This document shows, piece by piece, positions 54,718 through 61,722 of a DNA stretch of 64,000 bases. The stretch's first letter is position 1. Each line of letters opens with the position of its first letter. A model generated the notes under the pieces. That model had not been told where the DNA came from and made no database searches. It was given only the letters and a program-made list of their open reading frames with translations. Source of the stretch: JACJXF01 sp038316435 (GTDB lineage: Bacteria > Bacteroidota > Bacteroidia > Bacteroidales > GCA-2748055); NCBI GenBank assembly GCA_038316435.1, contig JBBQAQ010000017.1, positions 8,753 through 72,752 on the forward strand. The letters are read 5' to 3'. The translations under genes and the position numbers were made by a program.

Positions 54718-56316
54718 ATGATTACAGTTTCAAATCTGGCATTGCAATTCGGTAAAAGAATGCTGTTTCAGGATGTTAACCTTAAATTCACATCCGGCAA
54801 TTGTTACGGCATTATTGGGGCAAATGGCTCTGGAAAATCCACTTTGATAAAAATATTAAGTGGCGATCTCGACCCAATGAGGGGCTCAGTTACTTTTGGT
54901 AGCCACGAAAGACTCTCAGTTTTAAAGCAGGATCGATACGCTTTCGATGAATACACTGTACTGAACACCGTGTTGATTGGCCATGAAGAATTCTGGACAA
55001 TAATGCATGAGAAAGATGCTCTTTATGCGAAATCAGATTTTACTGATGAAGATGGAATAAAAGCATCCCATCTCGAAGAAAGATTTGCTGAAATGGATGG
55101 GTGGAATGCAGAAAACAATGCAGCCAGCCTTTTAAGTGGATTAGGAATCGTTGAAGATCTGCACCATAAGCTCATGAAAGAACTCAGTAACAAGCAAAAA
55201 GTAAAAGTTCTTCTTGCTCAGGCTCTCTTCGGAAAACCTGATAATCTGCTGCTCGACGAACCTACAAACGACCTTGACCTTGATACTGTAACATGGCTCG
55301 AACATTATCTTTCAAATTATGAAAACACTGTTCTCGTAGTTTCCCACGACAGGCATTTCCTTGATTCAATCTGCACACATACCGTAGATATTGATTTTGG
55401 TAAAATTCAGCTTTTCGCAGGAAATTACAGCTTCTGGTACCAGTCAAGTCAGCTGGCCCTTCGTCAGCAAGCTTCACAAAACAAAAAAGCTGAAGAAAAG
55501 AAAAAAGAACTACTGGAATTTATCGCTCGATTCAGCGCTAATGTGTCCAAATCAAAACAGACAACAAGCCGCAAAAAGATGATCGAGAAGCTGAACATCG
55601 AAGAAATCAGACCTTCTACCCGAAAATATCCGGGTATCATTTTCAATCCAGATCGTGAGCCAGGTAACGTAATTCTTGAAGTAAAAAACCTTAGTAAAAA
55701 CGTTGATGGTGAAGTCTTATTTAAAGATCTGAGCTTTGTGGCCGATAAGGACGATAAAATTGTTTTTCTTTCTCATGATCCTCGCGCCATGACAGCACTT
55801 TTTGAAATTCTTGCAGGACATATTAAGCCAGATTCCGGCACCTTTGAATGGGGACAAACCATTACTTCAGCATACCTCCCGGTAGACAATACCGATTTTT
55901 TCAAAAAGGATTTAACACTTCTTGAATGGCTGGCGCAATATTCCGAAGATTCAAGTGAGATTTATCTGAGAGGATACCTTGGGAAAATGCTTTTCTCAGG
56001 TGAAGAGGTTTTCAAAAAAGCTACCGTTCTTTCTGGGGGAGAAAAAGTCAGATGTATGATTTCCAGAATGATGCTGAAACGTGCTAATTTGCTTATTCTT
56101 GACACACCCACAAATCACCTGGATTTAGAATCAATTCAGGCCTTTAATAACTCATTAACAGGCTTTAAAGGGAATGTCCTCATGGCATCTCATGACCATG
56201 AATTTATTCAAACGGTTAGTAATAGGATCATTGAGTTCACTCCAAAAGGTAATATTGATAAAAAAATGGAGTATGATGACTATCTGGAATGGAGAGATAA
56301 ACAGCTCAATAACTGA
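54718..56316 (+). CDS. ABC-F family ATPase (YbiT-like) with one degenerate ATP site
   Basis: This 532-residue soluble protein has two ABC domains and no membrane part, as in ABC-F translation factors that act on the ribosome. The first domain has a normal Walker A (GANGSGKST, 34-42) and Walker B (LLLDEPTNDLDL), but its signature reads LSNKQ (156-160) instead of LSGGQ/E. A linker rich in Lys and Glu (about 255-300) follows. The second domain has a normal signature (LSGGEK, from 438), Walker B (LLILDTPTNHLDL) and H-loop (MASHDHEF), but its Walker A is replaced by SHDPRAMTA (352-360). One composite site (Walker A of domain 1 with signature of domain 2) is therefore intact and the other is degenerate. 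The exact role is not known; antibiotic resistance is not indicated. Confidence 0.93.
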   Translation: MITVSNLALQFGKRMLFQDVNLKFTSGNCYGIIGANGSGKSTLIKILSGDLDPMRGSVTFGSHERLSVLKQDRYAFDEYTVLNTVLIGHEEFWTIMHEKDALYAKSDFTDEDGIKASHLEERFAEMDGWNAENNAASLLSGLGIVEDLHHKLMKELSNKQKVKVLLAQALFGKPDNLLLDEPTNDLDLDTVTWLEHYLSNYENTVLVVSHDRHFLDSICTHTVDIDFGKIQLFAGNYSFWYQSSQLALRQQASQNKKAEEKKKELLEFIARFSANVSKSKQTTSRKKMIEKLNIEEIRPSTRKYPGIIFNPDREPGNVILEVKNLSKNVDGEVLFKDLSFVADKDDKIVFLSHDPRAMTALFEILAGHIKPDSGTFEWGQTITSAYLPVDNTDFFKKDLTLLEWLAQYSEDSSEIYLRGYLGKMLFSGEEVFKKATVLSGGEKVRCMISRMMLKRANLLILDTPTNHLDLESIQAFNNSLTGFKGNVLMASHDHEFIQTVSNRIIEFTPKGNIDKKMEYDDYLEWRDKQLNN

Positions 56317-56430
56317 TAGATAACTCAATTTTCACATTCTCATAATTAACTTAAGTTGCTTTTTTCAAAGTATTTTTGAAATAATTTGCCATAATTATTC
56401 CTAAATATGGCTTTTGAATTAAAATAAGAC

Positions 56431-56438
56431 TACTTTTG
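56431..56438 (+). promoter_or_regulatory. Candidate -7 element for the RRM gene
   Basis: TACTTTTG is an exact match to TAnnTTTG and lies 35 bases before the start codon of the RNA-binding protein. Confidence 0.5.
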
Positions 56439-56473
56439 AAAAAATTATTATCAATTAAATTAAACGGTTAATT

Positions 56474-56875
56474 ATGAACATTTTTGTTGGAAGTCTTCCT
56501 TTTAGTCTAAAGGAATCTGAATTAAAAGAGTATTTCGAAGAGTATGGCGAAGTTGCATCGGTAAAAATTATCAGTGATAAGTTCTCCGGAAGAAGTAAAG
56601 GTTTTGGCTTTATTGAAATGCCTGATGATGAAAAAGCTAAAAAAGCTATTGAAGAATTAAATGGCGCCGAAATCGACGGTCGTGCAATTGTTGTTAACAA
56701 AGCTGAAGAAAGAAAAGAAGGCGAAAGAAGAGGCGGATTTAGCGGTGGCAACAGAGGTGGCGGCGGCGGCGGTTATAACAAAGGCGGAAACAGCGGCGGT
56801 TATAACAGAGGCGGTGGCGGTGGCAACGATCGCAGAAGCGGTGGTGGCGACGGTGGCTACAGATCTAACTACTAA
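56474..56875 (+). CDS. Glycine-rich RRM RNA-binding protein
   Basis: This 133-residue protein has one RNA recognition motif (residues 1-78) with RNP2 (NIFVGSLPF) and RNP1 (KGFGFIEM), followed by a low-complexity tail of Gly, Arg, Asn and Tyr (RGGFSGGNRGGGGGGYNKGG and more). Such proteins are common in Bacteroidota and Cyanobacteria, where they are tied to cold response and RNA handling; the role here is inferred. Codon use in the tail is dominated by GGC/GGT, so that part is GC-rich compared with its surroundings. It is a single-gene unit with its own promoter and a hairpin in the 3' region. Confidence 0.94.
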   Translation: MNIFVGSLPFSLKESELKEYFEEYGEVASVKIISDKFSGRSKGFGFIEMPDDEKAKKAIEELNGAEIDGRAIVVNKAEERKEGERRGGFSGGNRGGGGGGYNKGGNSGGYNRGGGGGNDRRSGGGDGGYRSNY

Positions 56876-56906
56876 AAAATAGTAACTGGTTAAATTCGGT
56901 TATATA

Positions 56907-56949
56907 CTTTTAACAGAATAATTTATATATTAAGTTGTTCTGTTAAAAG
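56907..56949 (+). other. 12-bp inverted repeat downstream of the RRM gene
   Basis: CTTTTAACAGAA (56907-56918) pairs perfectly with TTCTGTTAAAAG (56938-56949) around a 19-nt AT-rich loop. It is not followed by a T run, so it is more likely a 3'-UTR stability or regulatory hairpin than a simple terminator. Confidence 0.6.
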
Positions 56950-57032
56950 CAATTAGTATATATTCAATCGTATAAATGCATTGGCTTACGTTTATTTGAT
57001 TGTAGATTTGCATTTATATGTCTGAAGCTAAA

Positions 57033-57072
57033 TGAAAAAAAATGCTGTTTGAATCAAACAGCATTTTTTTAT
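57033..57072. terminator. Bidirectional terminator between the RRM and GNAT-like genes
   Basis: TGCTGTTT pairs with AAACAGCA around GAATC, extended by AAAAAAA on one side and TTTTTTT on the other, so it works on both strands for the two convergent genes. Confidence 0.88.
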
Positions 57073-57073
57073 T

Positions 57074-58198
57074 TTACAATTCCTTTGTGAATATCCTGAA
57101 TCGTTTATAAACCTTCCCTCCCATCTTTTCCATCTCTGCCCTTACCTTTGTGTTTGTCTCCAATTCAAGATGAGAATCAATATACTTAAAACCAGCTTTT
57201 GATGCATCACGCAACATCAATACTCCCATAATTGTATCAAGCCCGCTATTCCTGTATTCTTTGCTTATCCCTCCAAGCAAAAGGTTCAGTTGCGAAGTTC
57301 TCTTCTGCGAAAGAAGAATGGGAATAAACCCAAACGGAAACACAAACCCTTTACTTTTTTTCACACCTTCACTGATATCAGGCATCGCCAGCACAAACGC
57401 AACAAGTTTCCCTTGTTCATTTTTAATTACTTTAATAAACCTCGAATCCATAACCATTATGTAACGATCCGCAAATTCATCCATTTCCTTAACAGTCATT
57501 TCCGAAAACCCATAGATATCCTTAAATGTCTCATTTACAAGCTCAAACACCGGTCTAACCAACTTCTTTAATTCTCTTTTCGATTTTGGCTCAATAACTG
57601 TTAATCCCGGATTATTCCTCTTTGCTCTTTCACTTATTTTCAAATAAAATTCAGGAACCTTTTCAGGAACCTCCAACTGATAAACAACCAGGTCTGTTTT
57701 TTTCTCATATCCCATTTTTTCAACAAATCCAACTTGAAATGGAAAATTACAGTTCGAAGCTATTACTACAGGTTTATCATATCCCTCAACCAACAATCCT
57801 TGCGGATCTTTATCAGAAAATCCAAGCGGACCAACCAGATTATCGCACTTTTTACCTTTCGCCCAATTTTCAACACTATGGATGAGTTTTTCAGCAACAT
57901 TAAAATCTTCATAACACTCTAAAAAACAAAACCTAGCATCATTCTCGCAAGTTTTTTCATTGTAGTGATGATTAATAATCCCCATAACTCTTCCAACCGC
58001 CTCATTTCCAGACCATGCTAATAATAATATTGTGTCGGAATGCGAAAATGAATCATTCTTTTTTGGATTAAAAAAGACTCTTTCATCCATATAAACAGGT
58101 GGTACCCAATTCGTATGGCTTTTGTGAATTTTTGCGGGAAGAAAAATAAACTCTTTAAGCTCACTTTTTCCCTTCACTTCGCGGATTTCAATGTTCAT
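57074..58198 (-). CDS. GNAT-like N-acetyltransferase family protein (YghO-like)
   Basis: This 374-residue cytosolic protein has a GNAT-type fold without a clear canonical acetyl-CoA loop. Recognisable parts are the N-terminal FIFLPAKIHKSHTNWVPPVY, AVGRVMGIINHHYNEK, LVGPLGFSDKDPQGLLVEGY and VIASNCNFPFQVGFVEKMGY. The C-terminal GISKEYRNSGLDTIMGVLML is the most GNAT-like stretch. Proteins of this layout are widespread in Bacteroidota and uncharacterised; E. coli YghO has similar text. A -7 element (TATATTTG on the minus strand, 58241-58248) lies 43 bases upstream. Confidence 0.8.
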   Translation of the reverse strand: MNIEIREVKGKSELKEFIFLPAKIHKSHTNWVPPVYMDERVFFNPKKNDSFSHSDTILLLAWSGNEAVGRVMGIINHHYNEKTCENDARFCFLECYEDFNVAEKLIHSVENWAKGKKCDNLVGPLGFSDKDPQGLLVEGYDKPVVIASNCNFPFQVGFVEKMGYEKKTDLVVYQLEVPEKVPEFYLKISERAKRNNPGLTVIEPKSKRELKKLVRPVFELVNETFKDIYGFSEMTVKEMDEFADRYIMVMDSRFIKVIKNEQGKLVAFVLAMPDISEGVKKSKGFVFPFGFIPILLSQKRTSQLNLLLGGISKEYRNSGLDTIMGVLMLRDASKAGFKYIDSHLELETNTKVRAEMEKMGGKVYKRFRIFTKEL

Positions 58199-58240
58199 GG
58201 GATATTGTAGTATTTTTGAGGACTGTATTCAGATTGCTTT

Positions 58241-58248
58241 CAAATATA
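58241..58248 (-). promoter_or_regulatory. Candidate -7 element for the GNAT-like gene
   Basis: The minus strand reads TATATTTG, an exact match to TAnnTTTG. Confidence 0.5.
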
Positions 58249-58343
58249 AGAATATAATAAATCATATGCGTACCTCGAAAAATATTACTCATAGAGTTTG
58301 AATAATAAAATTTCACCATTCATTCCGGTTTTCCATACTTTAA

Positions 58344-58402
58344 TGCAACACCCTCTAAAACCCTTGTAAATGCTGAAATGTATTTATAATTTGGGTGTTG
58401 CA
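58344..58402. repeat. 10-bp inverted repeat ahead of the transposase relic
   Basis: TGCAACACCC (58344-58353) is repeated in inverted form as GGGTGTTGCA (58393-58402), ending 12 bases before the transposase start. It may be part of the insertion element's promoter or end, or a hairpin; no matching copy was seen on the other side of the relic. Confidence 0.4.
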
Positions 58403-58413
58403 ATATTTCACTC

Positions 58414-58819
58414 ATGTTTGCGCGAAAACTAAAAAATCGTTCAGGAGGCCAGTCAATACAGGTTATATAGAAGGTAAACGGCCGCTACAAAGTACTCAAG
58501 ACCACCGGTTCTGCTACCACGCAGCAGGAAATTGATATTCGATTTATTCAAGCTTGTCAGGAAATAGGAAGGCTTCAAGGTCAGCCCAAATTATTATCAG
58601 TGAGGAAGATACAGCCATAGAAAATGCGTTTTCTGTATTAAATATTGGGAGTATCAGAACACGTGTACCCAATACCATTTCAGGAAGAACTATGACTATA
58701 TTGGTATTGGTAGCTTTGCAGTAGGTCTGTTCCGTTATATTGGACTACTTGGTGGCTTTGCCATTGACTATGAAATTTATATAATAAGCCCATACCTCAA
58801 GTTAGGTTTACAAGATTAG
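58414..58819 (+). pseudogene. Decayed IS1634-type (IS4-group) transposase
   Basis: The ATG at 58414 opens a frame reading MFARKLKNRSGGQSIQVI, then an in-frame TAG (58468-58470), then KVNGRYKVLKTTGSATTQQE and IRFIQACQEIGRLQG, the usual start of IS1634-family transposases. Further matching fragments follow in other frames: IISEEDTAIENAFSVLN with GSIRT, then NYDYIGIGSFAVGLFRYIG (58700s) ending at TAG 58817-58819. Only the N-terminal fifth or so of a normal transposase is left and it carries at least one nonsense codon and two frame shifts. No DDE catalytic region remains. Confidence 0.72.
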
Positions 58820-59213
58820 AGATTCGAATAAAACATCCAATCTAGCACCATTAATATAGGGTAAATCAAATACTAAAGAGGTTCGTCTATGTATAATTAA
58901 TGTGGGTCAATGATAACTTATCAAGAATCAATTTAAATAACGGGGGGGGGGGGGAAACAATTGCAGGGTAAAAAATAATAGCTAATTTCGTATAGCCATC
59001 CAAAAAAACATTAAAACCTTTAAATAAAAAGAACTATACCAATTCAAATTGTTTGAAAATTAATCAGGGTATTAATTGAAAACGGGAGTTTTTGTTTTTC
59101 CGCTTACCTCCCTTACTCAAAACAGAAAAAAGCCCCATCCCTTTAAATGAAGTCGAATCAGATTCAGGATGGGGCGGTAATACAACTATGTATTAACCAT
59201 AATCTTTACAAAA
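58820..59213. other. Gene-free stretch with a 13-G tract and an orphan hairpin
   Basis: No open reading frame is supported here. A run of 13 G (58942-58954) stands out from AT-rich DNA. A GC-rich hairpin follows at 59132-59175. The rest is AT-rich sequence without recognisable features. Confidence 0.6.
59126..59175 (-). terminator. Terminator hairpin facing the minus strand, without a gene to serve
   Basis: GCCCCATCC (59132-59140) pairs with GGATGGGGC (59167-59175), and on the minus strand the stem runs into six T. It would terminate a leftward transcript, yet the nearest gene to the right is on the plus strand. Confidence 0.7.
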
Positions 59214-60200
59214 ATGAATAAATTTTTTTCAATTACCAAAGTCCTGATTTATTTATTGGTAATTTCAGGATTGACAGTTACATCTTGTAATAAGGCAAAT
59301 GAGATCGAAATGCCCAAGCTTAATGAATCCAATACTTTAGTATTTAGTACTCAACAAGAATTTAAGGAAACTTTGGATCGCGTTATTTCACTAAATGAAA
59401 ATGAATTATGCGAATTTGAGAAATTAAACGGCTTCTCTTCTTTAGGAATATCAAGCGAAAATTTTTACAGAAGTATTGATTTTGAGCAATTTAAGACTAA
59501 AGAAGAAATTATTAGTTTTATAAACGAAAATAGCAGGTTTCTTCAGCTTGTTGAAGATGATTACGGTGACTTGTATGTTGAAACTGTTTTATGTAAATCA
59601 CCTTTTAGGTATTTTGCGAATGATCAAAGATTATTTCAGATTGGCAATGATTCATACAAAGTGTTTAATTCTGGAATAGTAAAATTAACCCAAGAAAACT
59701 CAGACGTAATTTTAAAGATGAATGATGATGATTACCTTAATTTTATTAATCATAGCGATAAAAAGGGTTTAAAAGATGTTACCTATAACTGTGGTACATC
59801 AAAAGAATTTAGAGTAACAAATGATAATAATCGAACTTTAGCTGAATTAGATGTTTGGGTACAACCTTTGGATATCGGATATAATGTAATAGGTAATTGT
59901 TTGATCCGTCCTTATAAGAAAACTTTGGGTATCTGGTATTGGTGTACTAGGACAATTACTGCAGAAGTCAAACTCGCCGTTGATTATACCAATAGTTACA
60001 ATGTTGATCCATTTCGATTTCATACAATTCTTAATAGAATCACGCGCTCAGATAGTAAAGTGGAAGTAACAGTCTATCAGTTGTCTCCAGCATCAATTAT
60101 TTCAGCGCATTTTGGTGCTTATTATGTTTTTGCTGATACACCTTCAACAAGTCCAGCAATTGAACAAGAATGCAATAGTTTCCTATTTGATAACCTTTAA
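59214..60200 (+). CDS. Hypothetical lipoprotein
   Basis: This 328-residue protein has a lipoprotein signal (VISGLTVTSCNKANE). The N-terminal part is acidic and helical (STQQEFKETLDRVISLNENE, FKTKEEIISFINENSRFLQL). A middle part has YFANDQRLFQIGNDSYKVFN, a pattern seen in uncharacterised Bacteroidota lipoproteins, and the C-terminal half is beta-rich and aromatic (KKTLGIWYWCTRTITAEVKL). It contains several cysteines after the lipobox. I do not recognise a family with known function. It begins the AT-rich accessory group that runs to the window's end. Confidence 0.7.
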   Translation: MNKFFSITKVLIYLLVISGLTVTSCNKANEIEMPKLNESNTLVFSTQQEFKETLDRVISLNENELCEFEKLNGFSSLGISSENFYRSIDFEQFKTKEEIISFINENSRFLQLVEDDYGDLYVETVLCKSPFRYFANDQRLFQIGNDSYKVFNSGIVKLTQENSDVILKMNDDDYLNFINHSDKKGLKDVTYNCGTSKEFRVTNDNNRTLAELDVWVQPLDIGYNVIGNCLIRPYKKTLGIWYWCTRTITAEVKLAVDYTNSYNVDPFRFHTILNRITRSDSKVEVTVYQLSPASIISAHFGAYYVFADTPSTSPAIEQECNSFLFDNL

Positions 60201-60211
60201 TATATTTAATA

Positions 60212-60243
60212 CAGAGTATTGCAGATGTAACTGCAATACTCTG
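60212..60243. terminator. 13-bp perfect hairpin between two accessory genes
   Basis: CAGAGTATTGCAG (60212-60224) pairs perfectly with CTGCAATACTCTG (60231-60243) around ATGTAA. The tail (ATTTAATAAAA) is T-poor, so it may be a weak terminator or an RNA-stability element between the genes. Confidence 0.6.
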
Positions 60244-60265
60244 ATTTAATAAAACTAACAAAATC

Positions 60266-60826
60266 ATGAAAAGATTTACTTTCATATCCCTTTTTATTTT
60301 GATTTTTTTTTGTGCTAAGTCTCAGTCTACTGAATTCCATCCAAAATATGCAATTAAGACAAGCTATTCACATACGTTAATTTGGCATAATCCTAATCGG
60401 TTCAATATAGAATTTGACTCTAAAATAAATAGATTCAGTGATATTGGAGTATATCTTGGTTACAGAGCTCTACCGATTTATGATAATTTAAATCCTTATT
60501 TATCTCAAAAGGCTCCCATGCCTTCTTTTGGAATCTCTGGTAATATTTATCTTTTACCGCTTTTTATAAAGAAAGAGAATTTTAGGTTTGATGTATATGC
60601 CTCTTTCAAAGTAGGTGGATATCATATTTTTTCCAACAAGTATCCATTTAATAAGAGTGGAATTGAATATGGATTATTTGGAGGAGCCTCATTCAACCTA
60701 ACGCATAGAATAGGTTTAATATTCGAATATGGTAAAAGCAAGTCTTATTTTTCTCTAGCAAAATCCGTGACTTTTGGGTTAAATATAAAATTAGGAAGAA
60801 AACCAAGTCAGCAGGAAAAAATTTAG
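60266..60826 (+). CDS. Hypothetical outer-membrane beta-barrel-like protein
   Basis: This 186-residue protein has a signal peptide (FTFISLFILIFFCAKSQS). The mature part alternates polar and hydrophobic residues with many aromatics (HTLIWHNPNRFNIEFDSKIN, RFDVYASFKVGGYHIF, RIGLIFEYGKSKSYFSL) and ends in a strand (VTFGLNIKLGRKPS), as expected for a small eight-stranded outer-membrane barrel. No specific family was recognised. Confidence 0.62.
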   Translation: MKRFTFISLFILIFFCAKSQSTEFHPKYAIKTSYSHTLIWHNPNRFNIEFDSKINRFSDIGVYLGYRALPIYDNLNPYLSQKAPMPSFGISGNIYLLPLFIKKENFRFDVYASFKVGGYHIFSNKYPFNKSGIEYGLFGGASFNLTHRIGLIFEYGKSKSYFSLAKSVTFGLNIKLGRKPSQQEKI

Positions 60827-60876
60827 AATCAACTCGCAGCTTAAAATCACTTGAAGTACTTTTATTAGTTATAATC

Positions 60877-61722
60877 ATGAATAAAGTTTTCATCATCATT
60901 TTTATCCTGTTTTGTTCTTCATGTCGTGAGCCAGTGAATGAAGATTTATACCTATTTCCCAAAATACCCATACTGAACGGAATAATTAGAACGGGGCATC
61001 TTATTCAAGTACACCTGTCATACACGGGATTGTTGGATAACACTGCTTTGGAGACGGAGGAAGATGCTATAATTATCTTGTCATCCTCTGCCGGGAGCGA
61101 CACATTGATTTATGAGGGTAAAGGTATGTATGTTTCCGACCTGATTGCCGAAGCCGATGCATACTATGAATGTCAGGTAGGGATTCTGGATAAGTTTTTT
61201 CTTTCTTCAGTCGACAGTATCCCTCCTCTACCAGTATTAACAAGTGTGGAATATAACGCCTTCGCCGGAGTTGATGAAGAAGGACTCACATTTCCCTCTG
61301 TTAAAGTAAGTTTTCTGAATAATCCGCTAGTTAATAGCTTTTATGAAATTAAAATTTGGCTATTAGGTCATGGTGAAGCAAACCTTATTCAAATTACCGA
61401 CCCAGTTCTATTAAAAGAAGGATTGCCTATTTTATTGTTCAAAAATGAAAACATATCCTCTAATAGTTATACCATGACAATAAGCTATAATAGTGGTACA
61501 TTCGATAATAATATGCCATTAGTAGTGGAATTGCGATCAGTGAGCCGGAATTATTATAAGTATGTTCGTAGTAAATATATTTATGAATTGGGCAGGTACC
61601 CTGAATTTGGTAAAGTAACTACACCTAACTCTTTGTATACTAATGTGAATGACGGATACGGAATATTTGCAGGGTACTCAACTGTATTTTCTGACACAAT
61701 TTATCCCCAATTACACCCATGA
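60877..61722 (+). CDS. DUF4249-type lipoprotein
   Basis: This 281-residue lipoprotein (lipobox IFILFCSSCREPVNE) has the look of the DUF4249 family: an N-terminal beta-sandwich with IPILNGIIRTGHLIQVHLSY, EEDAIIILSSSAGSDTLIYE and DAYYECQV, and a C-terminal part ending in YGIFAGYSTVFSDTI. These proteins are encoded next to TonB-dependent receptors and are presumed surface or periplasmic partners. Its stop codon overlaps the start of the receptor gene (ATGA at 61719-61722), so translation is likely coupled. Confidence 0.8.
   Translation: MNKVFIIIFILFCSSCREPVNEDLYLFPKIPILNGIIRTGHLIQVHLSYTGLLDNTALETEEDAIIILSSSAGSDTLIYEGKGMYVSDLIAEADAYYECQVGILDKFFLSSVDSIPPLPVLTSVEYNAFAGVDEEGLTFPSVKVSFLNNPLVNSFYEIKIWLLGHGEANLIQITDPVLLKEGLPILLFKNENISSNSYTMTISYNSGTFDNNMPLVVELRSVSRNYYKYVRSKYIYELGRYPEFGKVTTPNSLYTNVNDGYGIFAGYSTVFSDTIYPQLHP

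Noticed and set aside
58199..59213. tRNA, integrase attachment site or phage remnant in the 1-kb gap
   Set aside because: No cloverleaf, no direct-repeat attachment sequences and only transposase fragments were found.
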